Of a stretch of DNA of 61,810 bases, positions 1-7,472 are shown piece after piece. The stretch is from Sulfuritalea sp. GTDB lineage: Bacteria; Pseudomonadota; Gammaproteobacteria; Burkholderiales; Rhodocyclaceae. Each line of letters starts with the position of its first letter. The stretch's first letter is position 1. Made by a program: the position numbers and the translations under genes. The notes beneath the pieces were generated by a model. That model was given only the letters and a program-made list of their open reading frames with translations. It was not told the DNA's origin and made no database searches. Where the stretch lies: the NCBI GenBank assembly GCA_030247575.1, contig JAOTRV010000027.1, positions 1-61,810 of the forward strand, written 5' to 3'.

Positions 1-19
1 GTTCTTTCATGGTAATCAT
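1..19 (-). CDS. istA: IS21-family transposase istA, first codons only
   Basis: On the minus strand an ATG at 19 opens MITMKE and the frame leaves the window at base 1. It lies just inside an IS21-type terminal sequence, which is where istA starts in this family. Only six codons are visible, so identity rests on the adjoining terminal repeats. Confidence 0.5.
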
Positions 20-127
20 CGCCCCATCTACCCTGCTCAAATGTTGAGCAGTGGAGGTTAATTACCCTGGTCAATTTTCAACGCGCACAACGGCGTCTAA
101 ATGGTCAATTTTCAGTGAGCGTCAACA
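9..127. repeat. 119-bp perfect tandem repeat, unit 1
   Basis: Identical over 119 bases to 128-246. Each unit contains two transposase-site cores and an inverted repeat (CTGCTCAA, 3-base loop, TTGAGCAG) at 33-51, placed just upstream of the istA start, where an mRNA hairpin could limit read-through expression of transposase. Confidence 0.97.
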
Positions 128-246
128 ATGGTAATCATCGCCCCATCTACCCTGCTCAAATGTTGAGCAGTGGAGGTTAATTACCCTGGTCAATTTTCAA
201 CGCGCACAACGGCGTCTAAATGGTCAATTTTCAGTGAGCGTCAACA
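128..246. repeat. 119-bp perfect tandem repeat, unit 2
   Basis: Second identical unit; its inverted repeat is at 152-170. This outer unit is not followed by istA but runs directly into unit 1, so it looks like a duplication of the element end rather than a second insertion. Confidence 0.97.
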
Positions 247-348
247 GCCTGAACGCAGCCATAGATGCAGGGGGACGCTCGGCGAGCAATTTTTTGACCC
301 TCGGGGCTCGTAGCTGGTAATGGGTGCTGATCAGTAATAAAACTTAAT

Positions 349-371
349 TTATTGCATAAAATGTGCAATAA
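349..371 (+). promoter_or_regulatory. inverted repeat / probable operator and promoter of rloAB
   Basis: Perfect inverted repeat TTATTGCA, 7-base spacer, TGCAATAA, ending 29 bases before the RloA start. The region 340-390 is AT-rich, with a possible -10 AATAAT at 367-372 that overlaps the right arm and a weak -35 near 344. Overlap of a dyad with the -10 is typical of a repressor site. The regulator is not identified. Confidence 0.5.
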
Positions 372-400
372 TGTGAAAAATACTAGATAGAAAGCCATTC

Positions 401-1723
401 ATGTTGCTCGAATTCCGAGTCCGCAACTATCGGTCGATACGTGATGAGCTAGTGCTGAGCCTCGCAGGGGCTTCGGGCGACGATGAGCTTGCTGATTCTC
501 ATCTGGTCTCGACAGGCTTGAAGTCTCCGCCTAAAGCTGTGCGTAGCGCTGTGGTGTACGGCCCGAACGCCAGCGGGAAATCGACGTTACTGCTGGCGCT
601 GAACTACATGCGTGCCGTAGTGGCCGAGTCGGCGACCGTCATCCAGCCTGGGCAGATATACAACGTACAAGCTTTCAAGCTGGACGAGCGCGTCGCGACG
701 GCACCCACTGAATTCGAACTGACCTTCCTCCTGGATGGAGTGCGGCACCAGTATGCCTTTGCGATGACGCCACAGCGGATCGTCAGCGAGTCACTGCTGG
801 TTTATAGAACAGCCAAGCCGACGCAGTGGTTCAGTCGGACATTGGCAGAAAATGGCGAAGCCTACGAGTACGAATTCAGCGCCTACCTTACGGGTTCGCG
901 CAAGCTTTGGCAGGACAGCACGAGGCCGAACGCCCTGTTTCTCTCCACGGCGGCACAACTGAACAGCGAGTTGCTGGGGCCGGTCTTCCGTTGGATCGTC
1001 GATAGCATTCTCTTCCTGCCGGCGGGTGTCAGCCTGAATTCCGAGCTGACTACGGCGATGCTGGCGACCGAAGAAGGTCGGGAGGCCATTCGCAATTTTC
1101 TGTCGTCTGCGGACATCAGCATTGCTGATATTCAGGCTGTCCCACGCAAGGGTATTCGGCAGCAACTGGTGTTCAGCGCCGCCGGTGTGACCCATGCGAG
1201 CCGTGAGGAGAGCGAGTTTCTTGTTCCTGTCTTTCAGCATTCGACACCGAATGGAAGCGCCAAGTTTGAACTCCAGGAAGAGTCGGAGGGTACCCAACGC
1301 CTCTATGCCCTGATTGCGCCGGTCCTCGATGTGCTGAAACACGGGCGGATTCTCTTGGTCGACGAACTCGACAGTAGCCTGCACACACTGCTGGTTCGAC
1401 GACTGATCTCCATGTTTCACGATCCAGTACTGAACCAATTTGGGGCTCAGTTGATCTTCAGTACGCACGATACTTCGTTGCTGGATCACACTCTGTTCCG
1501 TCGTGACCAAGTCTGGTTCACCGAAAAGGACCAGGAGCAAGCGACCAAGCTTTACCCGCTCACTGACTTCAGTCCCCGCAAGCATGAGGCTTGGGAGCGA
1601 GGCTATCTGATGGGGCGTTACGGGGCTTTGCCTTTCTTTGGTGACTTGTTCGACTTCGTGCAGCAGAAGCCGTCGCGCAACAACGGGTCTAAATCCAAAC
1701 GCTCCGACGTGACCGCGGCGTAA
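401..1723 (+). CDS. rloA: RloA-like ABC-type ATPase (anti-phage)
   Basis: 440-residue ATPase of the SMC/ABC-like family used in defence. The N-terminus LLEFRVRNYRSI is the usual first strand of RecF/OLD-like ATPases. Walker A GPNASGKST is at residues 54-62, the ABC signature ESEGTQR near 294-300, Walker B ILLVDELD near 317-324, and the switch histidine STHD near 354-357. No nuclease domain is fused. The next gene, 14 bases downstream, encodes an RloB-type TOPRIM protein, so the pair matches RloAB and the lactococcal abortive-infection pair AbiLi/AbiLii. The family role is phage defence in which ATPase sensing is coupled to a partner effector; the trigger and target here are unknown. GC is lower than in the core genes, consistent with transfer next to an IS. 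Confidence 0.85.
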   Translation: MLLEFRVRNYRSIRDELVLSLAGASGDDELADSHLVSTGLKSPPKAVRSAVVYGPNASGKSTLLLALNYMRAVVAESATVIQPGQIYNVQAFKLDERVATAPTEFELTFLLDGVRHQYAFAMTPQRIVSESLLVYRTAKPTQWFSRTLAENGEAYEYEFSAYLTGSRKLWQDSTRPNALFLSTAAQLNSELLGPVFRWIVDSILFLPAGVSLNSELTTAMLATEEGREAIRNFLSSADISIADIQAVPRKGIRQQLVFSAAGVTHASREESEFLVPVFQHSTPNGSAKFELQEESEGTQRLYALIAPVLDVLKHGRILLVDELDSSLHTLLVRRLISMFHDPVLNQFGAQLIFSTHDTSLLDHTLFRRDQVWFTEKDQEQATKLYPLTDFSPRKHEAWERGYLMGRYGALPFFGDLFDFVQQKPSRNNGSKSKRSDVTAA

Positions 1724-1737
1724 GGTCGCAAGTTCAC

Positions 1738-2415
1738 ATGGGAGAAGACAACCAGCCCAAGCACCGCCAACAGGCACGAGATCTGAAACGACGCGCGGCT
1801 CGACGCGCGCCGTTTGAACGCGTTCTCATTGTTTGCGAAGGCGAGAAGACGGAACCTCACTACATCCAGGAGATTCGGCGAGATTTCCGTCTGAATACAG
1901 CCAACGTGCACGTCAGGCCCGGTGCGCTTGGAACTGCACCGCTTCAGGTAGTCGAATACGCCGAACAATTGTTCCGATATGGCGATCGCGAAAAGGGAAT
2001 CGAGCCGCGCACGTTCGATCGCGTCTTTGCGGTATTCGACCGCGATGACCACGATAGCTATCATGCAGCGCTGGCCAAGGCGGATGCGTTGGATGGCAAG
2101 CTAAAGAACGACACGGAATGCCGGGTGTCGTTTCGTGCCATTGCATCCGTTCCATGTTTTGAAGTGTGGTTGCTACTTCACTTCGAGGACGTTCTGGCGC
2201 CGATTTCCCGAGATGAAGTGTATGAACGGCTCAAGGTGTACATGCATGGCTACGAAAAAGGGCAACAAGGCCACTGGACCGCGACCAAGGAACGGTTCGA
2301 CGTTGCAGTGCAACGCGCACAAGCTCGGGTAAGGTTAACCACTGCGTACGATGGGAACGAAACCTACACCGCCATGCACGAACTGGTGGAATTGCTTATG
2401 CACTTGCAAGACTAA
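1738..2415 (+). CDS. rloB: RloB-family TOPRIM protein (anti-phage effector)
   Basis: 225 residues. The first 27 are rich in Arg and Lys. A TOPRIM-like core follows: VLIVCEGEKTEPHYI with Glu34 as the likely metal ligand, then VFAVFDRDDH with Asp101/Asp103/Asp104, and the family block PCFEVWLLLHFE around 139-150. These are hallmarks of RloB/AbiLii proteins. It sits 14 bases behind the ATPase gene on the same strand, so the two are almost certainly co-transcribed. TOPRIM folds in related OLD systems cut nucleic acid, and I infer a similar effector role. No frame damage is seen. Confidence 0.85.
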   Translation: MGEDNQPKHRQQARDLKRRAARRAPFERVLIVCEGEKTEPHYIQEIRRDFRLNTANVHVRPGALGTAPLQVVEYAEQLFRYGDREKGIEPRTFDRVFAVFDRDDHDSYHAALAKADALDGKLKNDTECRVSFRAIASVPCFEVWLLLHFEDVLAPISRDEVYERLKVYMHGYEKGQQGHWTATKERFDVAVQRAQARVRLTTAYDGNETYTAMHELVELLMHLQD

Positions 2416-2709
2416 GCAAGTGGTAAGCCCGGCGGACAATGGATATGATTGCTGGCGTGCGCGCCAAGATTTGTCGAACCGGGGCTAAGGCCTGCGACCC
2501 AGTTTTTCGTGGGAACCATCTGATCAATAACGGCAGAATGTTCTGAATTGGTTGGTCCGCTGTGCTACTTGATGGACATAGGAGCGATGGCAAGTTGTGA
2601 CCGATGGTCGGAATCGTGACGCTAGGGATTTGGGCCAACTGGTGACAGCGAGAAGGTAGGGGTGTTAGCTGGTAGGAATTGATAGGGATTGTTTGGTCTT
2701 GCCTCCTAA

Positions 2710-2773
2710 CAGGTCGTCTAGGGGGCTAAACCTTTAAATCAAGTGGTTACGCCGATTACCCCCTAGCGACCTG
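2710..2773. repeat. imperfect long inverted repeat
   Basis: Left arm 2710-2725 (CAGGTCG, T, CTAGGGGG) pairs with right arm 2759-2773 (CCCCCTAGCGACCTG); the only disruption is one bulged T. The spacer is 33 bases. It could be a transcript hairpin, a recombination site or the remnant of an element. Confidence 0.7.
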
Positions 2774-2780
2774 CACAGGA

Positions 2781-2800
2781 TTGCTGTACATGTACAGCAA
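2781..2800. promoter_or_regulatory. perfect 20-bp palindrome
   Basis: TTGCTGTACA followed by its exact reverse complement. A zero-spacer dyad of this size is typical of a dimeric regulator operator, but it lies downstream of both flanking genes (rloB ends at 2415, the HNH gene ends at 2908), so its target is unclear. Confidence 0.6.
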
Positions 2801-2907
2801 AATGCTCGATCTCATAACCCGCTTTTTCATTTGGTGTCTGATTACTCTTTGGCCGGCAGACCAAAAACTGGCGGCTCCTGGTTCAAGCGGGCCGTCGGTG
2901 GCACTAT

Positions 2908-3822
2908 TCAAAGAGCGCTGTCACGTGAGGGCTCCTTGAAAACCCACCTTCGGTGCCAGTGCAGAAACTCCGGTTGAGGCAAATAGTCCCGACTCTGTGG
3001 CAGGATCAGGCTCGCCCCGTGGTACGCGAGCATTCTTCCGGCTGCCTCGTCGCTGCCGTGAAGATGCTGGCTGAAGGCAATCTGGTAGGTGTCGGCCAAC
3101 ACCGTGAATGCGCCCAGGTCGAATACCTTGTGGTGCAGCGAGCACAGGGCCATACCGTTGGGCACGATGTCAGGGCCCTGCGCCTGAAACCACTTGATAT
3201 GCGCGGCCTCCAGGCCGATGGTCTGGCGACCGAGGCGCAGATCGTGACCGCAGACGCTGCAGCGGTACTGGTACGCGAGCAGCACCTTCTCGCGGAATGC
3301 GGGATCGCGCCGGCGGGCCGAATCCTGCATTGATACCGCATCAGACAGATCGGTGGACAAACCCACCGCCGCAAGGACTTCGCCGCGAATGGATTCCGGG
3401 AAATGCGCATCGACAATACGCTGGGCGATGGTTGCGACGAGTTGCGGGTCGCGTTGCAGGGCCTCGCGCAATGCGGGCGGGAAGCCTCCACGCACATGGT
3501 TGTCGCGCAGTTCGGTCAGGGTTGGCGTAGCCGAAGGGGGGCGAGCAAGGATGCTCGACGGACCTTCCAATTGCCACAACCCGTCGGTCTGCAAATGCCA
3601 GAACGGATAGTGACGCGAACTGGTCGATCCATCCGGTCCAAATTCATCAAGCAGTTCTTTGAGGCGAGGCTCGGCCTCGTTCCAGTCGATCGTCGCCGTA
3701 CCGCCAGCGCCGACTCTTGCAAGCGCGAACAGGACCAGCAGCGGCTTATGAACCGCACGCTGGTCGCCGCGCTGCCAGACGCGCATGCGGTCGAATGCCT
3801 GGAGAATCTCGTCGCGATTCAT
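2908..3822 (-). CDS. HNH endonuclease, phosphorothioated-DNA-binding type IV restriction enzyme
   Basis: 304 residues. Residues 1 to about 150 begin RDEILQAFDRMRVWQRGDQRAVHKPLLVL (shown here as family-typical blocks RDEILQAFDRMRVW and HKPLLVL), with HYPFWHLQTDGLW near 71-83, which is the sulfur-binding-domain pattern of ScoMcrA/SprMcrA-type enzymes. The C-terminal half is an HNH nuclease: Cys188 and Cys191, AAHI with His208, N222, then LCSLHHKVFD with Cys227 and His230/231. Such enzymes cut DNA carrying phosphorothioate modification. No dnd or ssp modification genes are visible. It overlaps the HIT gene by 4 bases (ATGA), so the two are co-translated. A copy of the dispersed motif lies in the coding sequence and gives RVGAGGTAT at residues 36-44. 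Confidence 0.82.
   Translation of the reverse strand: MNRDEILQAFDRMRVWQRGDQRAVHKPLLVLFALARVGAGGTATIDWNEAEPRLKELLDEFGPDGSTSSRHYPFWHLQTDGLWQLEGPSSILARPPSATPTLTELRDNHVRGGFPPALREALQRDPQLVATIAQRIVDAHFPESIRGEVLAAVGLSTDLSDAVSMQDSARRRDPAFREKVLLAYQYRCSVCGHDLRLGRQTIGLEAAHIKWFQAQGPDIVPNGMALCSLHHKVFDLGAFTVLADTYQIAFSQHLHGSDEAAGRMLAYHGASLILPQSRDYLPQPEFLHWHRRWVFKEPSRDSAL
3692..3717 (+). repeat. dispersed motif, copy 1 (inside HNH gene)
   Basis: Reads GTCGCCGTACCGCC then AGCGCCGACT, about 2 mismatches from the consensus ATCGCCGTATCGCC + AGCGCCGACTTT. It lies antisense to the gene; the gene reads it as RVGAGGTAT. Confidence 0.75.
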
Positions 3823-4202
3823 GGCCAGTATTTTGCCCTTTCCGGCAAGACCCAGCGGATGCCTCCACGCGGCTCGATACAGTCTCCCGTGTAGCGGGGG
3901 ATCAGATGAATGTGCAAATGCGGGACCGTCTGCCCAGCCGCAGCCCCGTCATTGATTCCGATGTTGTAGCCATTTGGTTTGAATTCGGCATCGACGCCCT
4001 CCTTGGCTGCATCGAGCAGGGCCATGATTGCATCGCGTTCCTCCGGCGTCAGATCAAAGAATGATCCAACATGCCTGCGGGGAATGACGAGTGTGTGTCC
4101 AGGGGATACTGGAAAGCCATCTCTGAAGACAACGCCAAGATCATCGGCGACAAGAATTCGCTCGGGTGCAAGGGTGCAAAAAGGGCAGGCAGGTTGGTTC
4201 AT
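3819..4202 (-). CDS. HIT family nucleotide hydrolase/transferase
   Basis: 127 residues with a start at ATG 4202 (MNQPACPFC); a TTG 15 bases further out is possible. The histidine triad HLHIHLIPR is near the C-terminus. The N-terminal CPFC and the downstream RHVGSFFDLTPEE are typical of bacterial HIT proteins of the Hint/Fhit group, which hydrolyse nucleoside phosphoramidates or dinucleotides. It lies 53 bases behind the helicase gene and overlaps the HNH start by 4 bases, so it sits in the middle of a three-gene operon with two DNA-acting enzymes. That position suggests a role in the same process, perhaps processing nucleotides or removing adenylate from DNA ends; this is inference only. Confidence 0.85.
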   Translation of the reverse strand: MNQPACPFCTLAPERILVADDLGVVFRDGFPVSPGHTLVIPRRHVGSFFDLTPEERDAIMALLDAAKEGVDAEFKPNGYNIGINDGAAAGQTVPHLHIHLIPRYTGDCIEPRGGIRWVLPERAKYWP

Positions 4203-4255
4203 CGCGAGTAACCCCAAGTCCAGGCGAATATTCCCACGGACTTCGTGCTTTACAT

Positions 4256-6040
4256 CTAGGCACCTGTGACAATCAATTGCGATGTGGCCCGCGTCATCGC
4301 AACGTAAAGCAGACGTGCATCTTCTTCGGTAGCGTCGCTGGGAGTAGGCAGCAGCCCAGCGCCGGGTATCACAATAATCGGGTACTCAAGGCCCTTGCTG
4401 CTGTGGAAAGGCAGCAGCTTGACGGTGTCCTGGCTTTCACCGAACGTAACATCGCTTTTCCATGTGTTTGGAATACCGGCCTTGCGCAGTTCCGTACGGA
4501 CAGTCTTGCATACAGGGTCGTAGTGCCGATACAGGATCGCCATATCGCGCCAGGGAGTGCCCTTGGTGTGTTCTTCCTTCAATCGCTCGGCGATCCACAT
4601 CCCTTCCGCCTGCAATGTCGGCAACTTCACGACGACAGGCGCCTTGCCGTGACGTCCGGCGGAAATCGGCATAAGGCGCGGGACGCCGTCCTCTTCGGCG
4701 TCTGTGGGCTTCAAAAGCTCAGTGGCGAACTGCGCGGCGAACTCAAGAATTTCCTGGGTGTTGCGGTAATTCACTTTCAGAATCGTCGTGCGACCCTGCG
4801 CCTGGATGCCAACGCTCTTGAAGCTGAAATTCTTCTGCCGGCCACCTTCGTAAATCGACTGCGCATCGTCGTACAGAATCAATAAAGAATTCGTGTGCGG
4901 ATCGATCATCTGGACCACGAGCTTCAGCCACTCGGGTTTGAAGTCGTGGCCTTCGTCGATCATCACGGCTTCGTATTGGGCGCATGGTATCTGGCCGCGC
5001 TCGACGCCGCGAATGACAGCCTGGACCATCTCCGCCATGATCGTATCGGTATCGTCTTTGTCTTGAGCGAAGCTGATGTTGTAGGCGCTGATCTGACTGT
5101 GGCACCAGCTATGAAAGGTGCGCACATGTACCTTATCGGTCACACCCTTGCTCGCCATCCAGTGCATCAGGCGTCCTGCCAGGGTCTTGTTGTAGCAGAG
5201 AACGAGGATTGGTTTGGTGCAGACCTTAGCGAGCTGCTCGGCGCGGTAGCCAAGGATCAGGGTCTTGCCCGAGCCAGCGACACCGTGGATGACCCGATGG
5301 CCTTCGCCAAGACTGCGTGCCAGTTGTTCTTGCTGAAGGTCCATTACCCGCATCAGATCAGGAATCTCGACGGGATCGAGTTCCCCTGCATTGAATAGCC
5401 CCACTTGGGTAGCCGGCAGCCGAATTTCGGGAAACAGGTGCCAACGGACGCGATCGAGCTGAGGCAATGTCAAAGCGGCCTGGAAACGGACCGAAAACAT
5501 TCCCCAAAGCCGCTTCTGGAATGCTTCGACCTCAGCGGACTCAGTCATCTCGTCCTGGCAAATAACGCAATGCGGCTCGATGACCTCGGCGAGTCCGGCG
5601 CTCTCGAAGGTTCGCCGGGAGATATTTGCAAGCACGACACCGTAGGCCCACGGAAACGTAAGCCGCCCTTCCATCCTGCCAGTGGCGAGCGTTAGCTGCT
5701 TGTCGCGTTCCAGTACGTTGATGACTGCGTGAGCATATTGGCGAGCCTGCTCAAGTGGATTGAGTACATGCTTGAGTCCGCGGTCCGTGAGAATTGCCGC
5801 GTCGGACTTTGTTATTGAGCGGATCGTGTCCTGCTTCCAGTCCTTCACTTCCAGAATCAGCAGCCCGCGACGGGGGTGCAGGACGATGAAGTCGGGATGA
5901 CTGTTGGCCGGACCGACAGCAACGTCATACCAACAAAGATAATCCTCTTCGAGTTTGGCTTCGAGTCGCTGCGCGAACCGTCGTTCGCCCGGGGTCATGC
6001 GTCCCGCACACGTTCCGTAACTTGGAATCAGCGTTGCCAC
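4256..6040 (-). CDS. NERD-domain nuclease fused to UvrD-like SF1 helicase
   Basis: 594 residues starting at a GTG at 6040 with AAGGA seven bases upstream. The N-terminal NERD domain shows a PD-(D/E)xK-type site: Asp50 in PDFIVL, and Glu64 and Lys66 in LILEVKDW. The SF1A helicase core follows, with Walker A GVAGSGKT at 253-260, motif II DEGHD at 362-366, the YRNTQEI region, SSKGLEYP, and a C-terminal motif VI YVAMTRA. NERD helicases are common in defence islands, and several described systems contain them. It is the first gene of the minus-strand operon with the HIT and HNH genes. I infer that the three act together on invading DNA. Confidence 0.85.
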   Translation of the reverse strand: MATLIPSYGTCAGRMTPGERRFAQRLEAKLEEDYLCWYDVAVGPANSHPDFIVLHPRRGLLILEVKDWKQDTIRSITKSDAAILTDRGLKHVLNPLEQARQYAHAVINVLERDKQLTLATGRMEGRLTFPWAYGVVLANISRRTFESAGLAEVIEPHCVICQDEMTESAEVEAFQKRLWGMFSVRFQAALTLPQLDRVRWHLFPEIRLPATQVGLFNAGELDPVEIPDLMRVMDLQQEQLARSLGEGHRVIHGVAGSGKTLILGYRAEQLAKVCTKPILVLCYNKTLAGRLMHWMASKGVTDKVHVRTFHSWCHSQISAYNISFAQDKDDTDTIMAEMVQAVIRGVERGQIPCAQYEAVMIDEGHDFKPEWLKLVVQMIDPHTNSLLILYDDAQSIYEGGRQKNFSFKSVGIQAQGRTTILKVNYRNTQEILEFAAQFATELLKPTDAEEDGVPRLMPISAGRHGKAPVVVKLPTLQAEGMWIAERLKEEHTKGTPWRDMAILYRHYDPVCKTVRTELRKAGIPNTWKSDVTFGESQDTVKLLPFHSSKGLEYPIIVIPGAGLLPTPSDATEEDARLLYVAMTRATSQLIVTGA

Positions 6041-6267
6041 TCGTAATTCCTTGTTCAGCTTATCGAGAATGACATTGTGATTCTACACGCAACCAATGAG
6101 GTAGAAAAAGGCTGCTACAGGGCCACCGTCGGAAGAACATACCGGGAGAAGCTCGGAGTCGAGCAGAAGGGCGGTAGACTTGGCGGCCCAAATGCGCGCC
6201 ATGTGGACCTGAAGTCCTCCGACGCGCAGAACTGTTGCCCCTTCACTCACCAACTCTGGAGCCCCGC
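6041..6267. other. intergenic region between divergent genes
   Basis: 227 bases between the divergent helicase and GlcG-like genes; it should hold both promoters. On the minus strand a TAGAAT-like -10 lies near 6083. The last bases carry CTGGAG as ribosome site for the GlcG-like gene. I see nothing else. Confidence 0.4.
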
Positions 6268-6657
6268 ATGCTCACCCTCGAAGACGCACGTCGCATCAGT
6301 TTGGCCGCCCAGCGCACGGCCGCCGAGAACAAGTGGAACGTTGTCGTTGCCGTCGTCGATGACGGCGGTTATCTGATTTCGCTGGAGCGGATGGACGGCA
6401 CACAGAAGGGCTCGGTGCAGGTCGCCCAGCAGAAGGCTCGGACCGCGATTCTTTTCAAGCGGCCGACCAAGGCCTTCGAGGACATGGTGTTGCAGGGGCG
6501 CCCGGTGATGATGACCATGCCCGACGTGATCTGCCTCGAAGGCGGCGTGCCGCTCATCCGCGACGGTGTTTATGTCGGCGCGATCGGCATTTCCGGCGTC
6601 AAGTCGTCCGAGGACGGCATCGTCGCAGCGGCCGGCGCAGCGGCACTCGGCGCGTAG
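6268..6657 (+). CDS. GlcG/HbpS-type heme-binding family protein
   Basis: 129 residues, start at ATG 6268 preceded by CTGGAG. The pattern MLTLEDARRIS, VVVAVVDDGGYLI, and the C-terminal GGVPL, VGAIGISG spans the whole protein and matches the GlcG/HbpS family (PF03928). Members bind heme or act as small accessory proteins, and some lie beside glycolate oxidation genes. No such genes are seen here, so the role is open. Its length is normal for the family and it stands alone on the plus strand. Confidence 0.8.
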   Translation: MLTLEDARRISLAAQRTAAENKWNVVVAVVDDGGYLISLERMDGTQKGSVQVAQQKARTAILFKRPTKAFEDMVLQGRPVMMTMPDVICLEGGVPLIRDGVYVGAIGISGVKSSEDGIVAAAGAAALGA

Positions 6658-6675
6658 CCGGCCGCGGGTGCGCGG

Positions 6676-7044
6676 CTAGTCCGCGATCATGCGGGCGAAT
6701 TCGCCGCTGTCGATCAGGCGCCGCAGTTCGCTGGCGCCGCCGACCAGGATGCCATTGACGAACACCATGGGAAAGGTGGGCCAGCCGGTCCACATCTTGA
6801 GCGCATTGCGCCTTCGCCACTGGTTCAGGTAGCTGCCGTACTCGAGGTATTGGTAGGGCGTGCCGATGGCGTCCAGCGCCTTGCGCGCCTGTTTCGGGAA
6901 GGGGTTTTGCGCCATGCCGACGACGACCACCTTGTTGCCGGCAATGGCGGCCTGCGCTTCCTGCACGATGTCGGCGTGCCTGTCGGCGATAGTCTGGCGG
7001 ATGGCGGGATGAATGTGGGCTTCGTCGAGAATGCTGCGGCTCAC
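6676..7044 (-). CDS. glutaredoxin-like protein without cysteines
   Basis: 122 residues from a GTG at 7044, chosen because AAAGGAG lies 6-7 bases upstream and the longer ATG form lacks such a site. The fold pattern is monothiol glutaredoxin: VVVVGMAQ at the active-site strand, then WPTFPMVFVNG (the cis-Pro TFP motif) and LVGGASEL. The CGFS/CPYC active-site segment is replaced by NPFP, and there is no cysteine in the whole protein, so redox or Fe-S ligation through a cysteine is not possible. It may be a scaffold or binding protein. Confidence 0.75.
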   Translation of the reverse strand: MSRSILDEAHIHPAIRQTIADRHADIVQEAQAAIAGNKVVVVGMAQNPFPKQARKALDAIGTPYQYLEYGSYLNQWRRRNALKMWTGWPTFPMVFVNGILVGGASELRRLIDSGEFARMIAD

Positions 7045-7087
7045 GTCGGGCTCCTTTCTGTCTGGGTTTGCGGTTCGCCGCACCATT

Positions 7088-7115
7088 ATCGCCGTATCGC
7101 CAGCGTCGACTTTCA
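7088..7115 (+). repeat. dispersed motif, copy 2 (intergenic)
   Basis: ATCGCCGTATCGCC followed by AGCGTCGACTTTCA, one difference from the consensus. It is located between the start of the glutaredoxin-like gene and the next plus-strand gene. Confidence 0.85.
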
Positions 7116-7184
7116 GCGTGGGTGCTATTCTTCCGCCGGCAATCGCGATCCGCGAGATGACCGGGAACTTGCCTAGGCGCGCCC

Positions 7185-7472
7185 ATGCAGCTCGATCCGA
7201 ACACCACCGCCCTGCTGAATCAATTGGGTTTAGACGCCGCGGCCGTCGAGTCCCTGGTATCGAGCCTGATTGTTCTGACCGTGGCGTCGGTTATCGCCGC
7301 GATTCCGACCGCAATCATCGCCAGGCGCAAAGGGCGCTCGCCGGCGCTCTGGCTGCTGTTCGCCCTGTCGGTTCCCGTGCTGCCGCTGCTGCTGGTGTGG
7401 CTGCTGCCCAAGGTGCCCAAAGTACCCGAGTTGCCCGGCGCCGATCGGCCGCCGCAAAGGAACAGCCCATGA
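7185..7472 (+). CDS. small membrane protein, unknown function
   Basis: 95 residues with two predicted membrane segments: roughly 24-46 (LVSSLIVLTVASVIAAIPTA) and 52-73 (ALWLLFALSVPVLPLLLVWL), and a proline-rich polar tail. I do not recognise a family. The start ATG 7185 lacks a strong ribosome site. The stop overlaps the next start in an ATGA, so the pair is translationally coupled and probably works together. Confidence 0.6.
   Translation: MQLDPNTTALLNQLGLDAAAVESLVSSLIVLTVASVIAAIPTAIIARRKGRSPALWLLFALSVPVLPLLLVWLLPKVPKVPELPGADRPPQRNSP

Larger units (their letters stand above)
1..246 (-). mobile_element. IS21-family element, end with duplicated terminus
   Basis: Read on the minus strand from 246 inward, the sequence begins TGTTGACGCTCACTG and holds two copies of the core TGAAAATTGACC, followed by the start of istA. 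Multiple terminal copies of such a core are the transposase-binding sites of IS21-family elements. The outer boundary is near 246. Bases 9-127 and 128-246 are identical, so this end carries four core sites instead of two. The body of the element lies outside the window. Confidence 0.75.
2416..2907. other. 492-bp intergenic region with dyad elements
   Basis: No credible gene on either strand between the convergent rloB and HNH genes. It is AT-richer than the core genome and holds a long imperfect inverted repeat (2710-2773) and a perfect 20-bp palindrome (2781-2800). No recognisable tRNA or att duplication was found. Confidence 0.6.

Noticed and set aside
9-246. CRISPR-like tandem repeats
   Set aside because: Two 119-bp units without spacers and with IS21 transposase cores; this is a duplicated IS end.
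2870-2907. possible tRNA 3' fragment marking an island boundary
   Set aside because: GGTTCAAG resembles a T-loop, but no stem pairing or intact tRNA exists nearby.
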